DNA of 64,000 bases from assembly GCA_946902875.1 (NCBI GenBank), contig OX336343.1, positions 11,653,361-11,717,360 of the forward strand, written 5' to 3'. A model generated the notes under the pieces. It was not told the origin of the DNA. It worked only from the letters and a program-made list of their open reading frames with translations, and searched no databases. Below are positions 62,641 through 64,000 of the stretch, piece by piece. Origin of the DNA: Nematopogon swammerdamellus (lineage: Eukaryota; Arthropoda; Insecta; Lepidoptera; Adelidae). Position 1 is the first letter of the stretch; every line of letters begins with the position of its first letter. Position numbers and translations under genes: made by a program.

Positions 62641-63375
62641 TGAGTCTTCACGCTTTCCCGCCATTTTTTTTTCTCCTAAAATTTGTTTGCCTATGCAGTG
62701 TTGCCAACTCAAATTTTGCCTATGCCAACCAATTTACACGTTGTATGTACTTACCCACTACCCACATTTCATACAGAATTCCCGGGTGCATGCAATCTCG
62801 TACCTACATGCAATGTCGAACTCCGCCACAATGTTCGCAATACGGCAACACTGTCCCCTGGTTCAAACTTTTACGAGCAAATGCCCAGAAGTTGTTCGAA
62901 TTTCGAACTCGAGTAGGTATGTAGTGTGCATTATGGAGGAATTTATTTGAGTCAAACATACGACGTTGTTTTATATAGTTCAATGCATACGACACAATAA
63001 GTTTGTTAATCTCTTCATCGAAAAGTGTAATTGAGCTGGTGAGAAATACCTAGGTACTGAAAACCTAGGTACTGAAGAGGAAAGATATGGTGATTTTTGT
63101 CACAGCTTAAATTTAAATGAAATGAAATGTTTATTTATTTTTCATAAGTAGGTAGGTTTACAACATACACCTATAACAGTTGTACCTAATAAATAACTAA
63201 TAACATAATGTACCTAAAAGTATACTATGAATAAAAATTGGGTCGGTGGGCGCAGCGTATGATACTGAGCCGAGATGACCCAGCATCGCAGATTTTAAGC
63301 CCAGCCACCAGAATATTCTATTTGACAGCTGTAATATTATTTATTTACATTAATAAATAGACAGAATTTAATTAT
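62641..63375. other. No gene recognised
   Basis: AT-rich. Bases 63042-63080 hold a short CCTAGGTACTGAA duplication, and 63118-63180 resemble a LINE tail. No supported coding frame. Confidence 0.4.
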
Positions 63376-63548
63376 AAAATTAATAATACCTACTGTTACA
63401 CACAGGTTTGTTTAGGTAGCAAACATGTTTTGTTAAATTTCTCGAAAAGTAATACTGTAAACATATAATTTTTTTTTGCGTAACGTGTTTATTTGAGTGT
63501 GTATGTAACCCTCCCGAAGTTAATGACATGACTAACGAAACACCTTAT
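63376..63548 (-). mobile_element. Half MITE related to 19672-20078
   Basis: CTCGAAAAGTAAT, GTGTGTATGTAACCCTCCCG and AAGTTAATGACATGACTAAC, GAAACACC match one half of the 19.7-kb MITE. The other TIR is missing. Confidence 0.75.
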
Positions 63549-64000
63549 ACAGGGTGTTCGGCACATCGACCGACAAATTTTTTTTGTAGGTAAGTGGGGT
63601 CATTTGCAACGTTTTGACCCATGGTAACTTTTGTCAGATGTCACGTGGTATCGAGATATGATTTTTGTTTTCTTTATTTTTGAAAATTACCAAAATCCCA
63701 GCTATAAACCCTTGTAACTTTTTTGTTTATGATGGCTTTAGCACGAAATAAAATTTATTGAATTTTACTAGATATGTATCCTTGTTCTAGGAAAAATATT
63801 ATTTGATGAAGTTAATACCATGAAAAGATCTTATGACCTCCCAAAGTCCCGAGAACGACTAAAAATATGACAGAATCTTAATTTCTTAATTCATAAAAAA
63901 AAACTGACGGCAACTGATAGCTTCATTTTCTTTTAAAAAGTTTGCTAGTTTACGCCCTTTCCAACGGTATACCACATGTCATACAAATAATTCACTATGT
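63549..64000. other. Unassigned; ACAGGGTGTTC start
   Basis: ACAGGGTGTTCGGCACATCG at 63549 looks like the terminus of another DNA element that continues to or past the window end. There is no coding region. Its partner end is not in the window. Confidence 0.4.

Overview
The window looks like a non-coding, transposon-dense stretch of a moth or butterfly (Lepidoptera) nuclear genome. The main reasons are families I recognise as typical of that order: tRNA-derived SINEs sharing a 'GTCCAGTTCAGTGTAGCC' segment, Helitron-like ends reading CTAGCTTTTGCCCGCGGC, a cecropia-type mariner and several LINE clades. I found no convincing host protein-coding gene, rRNA or functional tRNA gene. Nearly every long open frame is a decayed transposable-element gene or the translation of a tandem repeat. 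Family names SINE-A to SINE-D, 'R680' and 'CTGCTGGACATA repeat' are my own labels.

Layout. 0-3.1 kb: a Tigger/pogo transposase on the minus strand, broken by one homopolymer frameshift. 3.1-19 kb: mostly anonymous AT-rich DNA with scattered SINE fragments, hairpins and small MITE candidates. 19-26 kb: LINE fragments, including a 5'-truncated RT/RNase H element with a target-site duplication (24344-25906). 27-37 kb: three related copies of a non-autonomous element bounded by TTAA with a 16-bp terminal inverted repeat, plus a SINE, a fold-back element, a ~330-bp CTCCCT microsatellite and a tandem direct repeat. 37-49 kb: LINE 3' remnants, a ~1.3-kb inverted repeat and a second fold-back element that holds a LINE fragment. 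49-52 kb: a higher-order satellite and a complete but dead mariner with both TIRs and TA duplication. 52-60.5 kb: nested SINEs and a large Helitron-like element whose 67-bp minisatellite is split by a 3.8-kb segment lying between exact 339-bp direct repeats. 60.5-64 kb: an ATAC microsatellite inside an interspersed repeat, a LINE ORF1 with zinc knuckles and half of a MITE.

How the parts relate. None of the coding remnants looks active. The non-autonomous families show more order: SINE modules are shuffled between families, fold-back elements are built from the same minisatellite in opposite orientation, and the TTAA elements carry SINE modules and differ mainly in their centres. The strongest candidates for something undescribed are the TTAA-bounded composite family and the fold-back minisatellite elements with Helitron-like outer ends. 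All family assignments come from reading the sequence and general knowledge of these families; no search was run.
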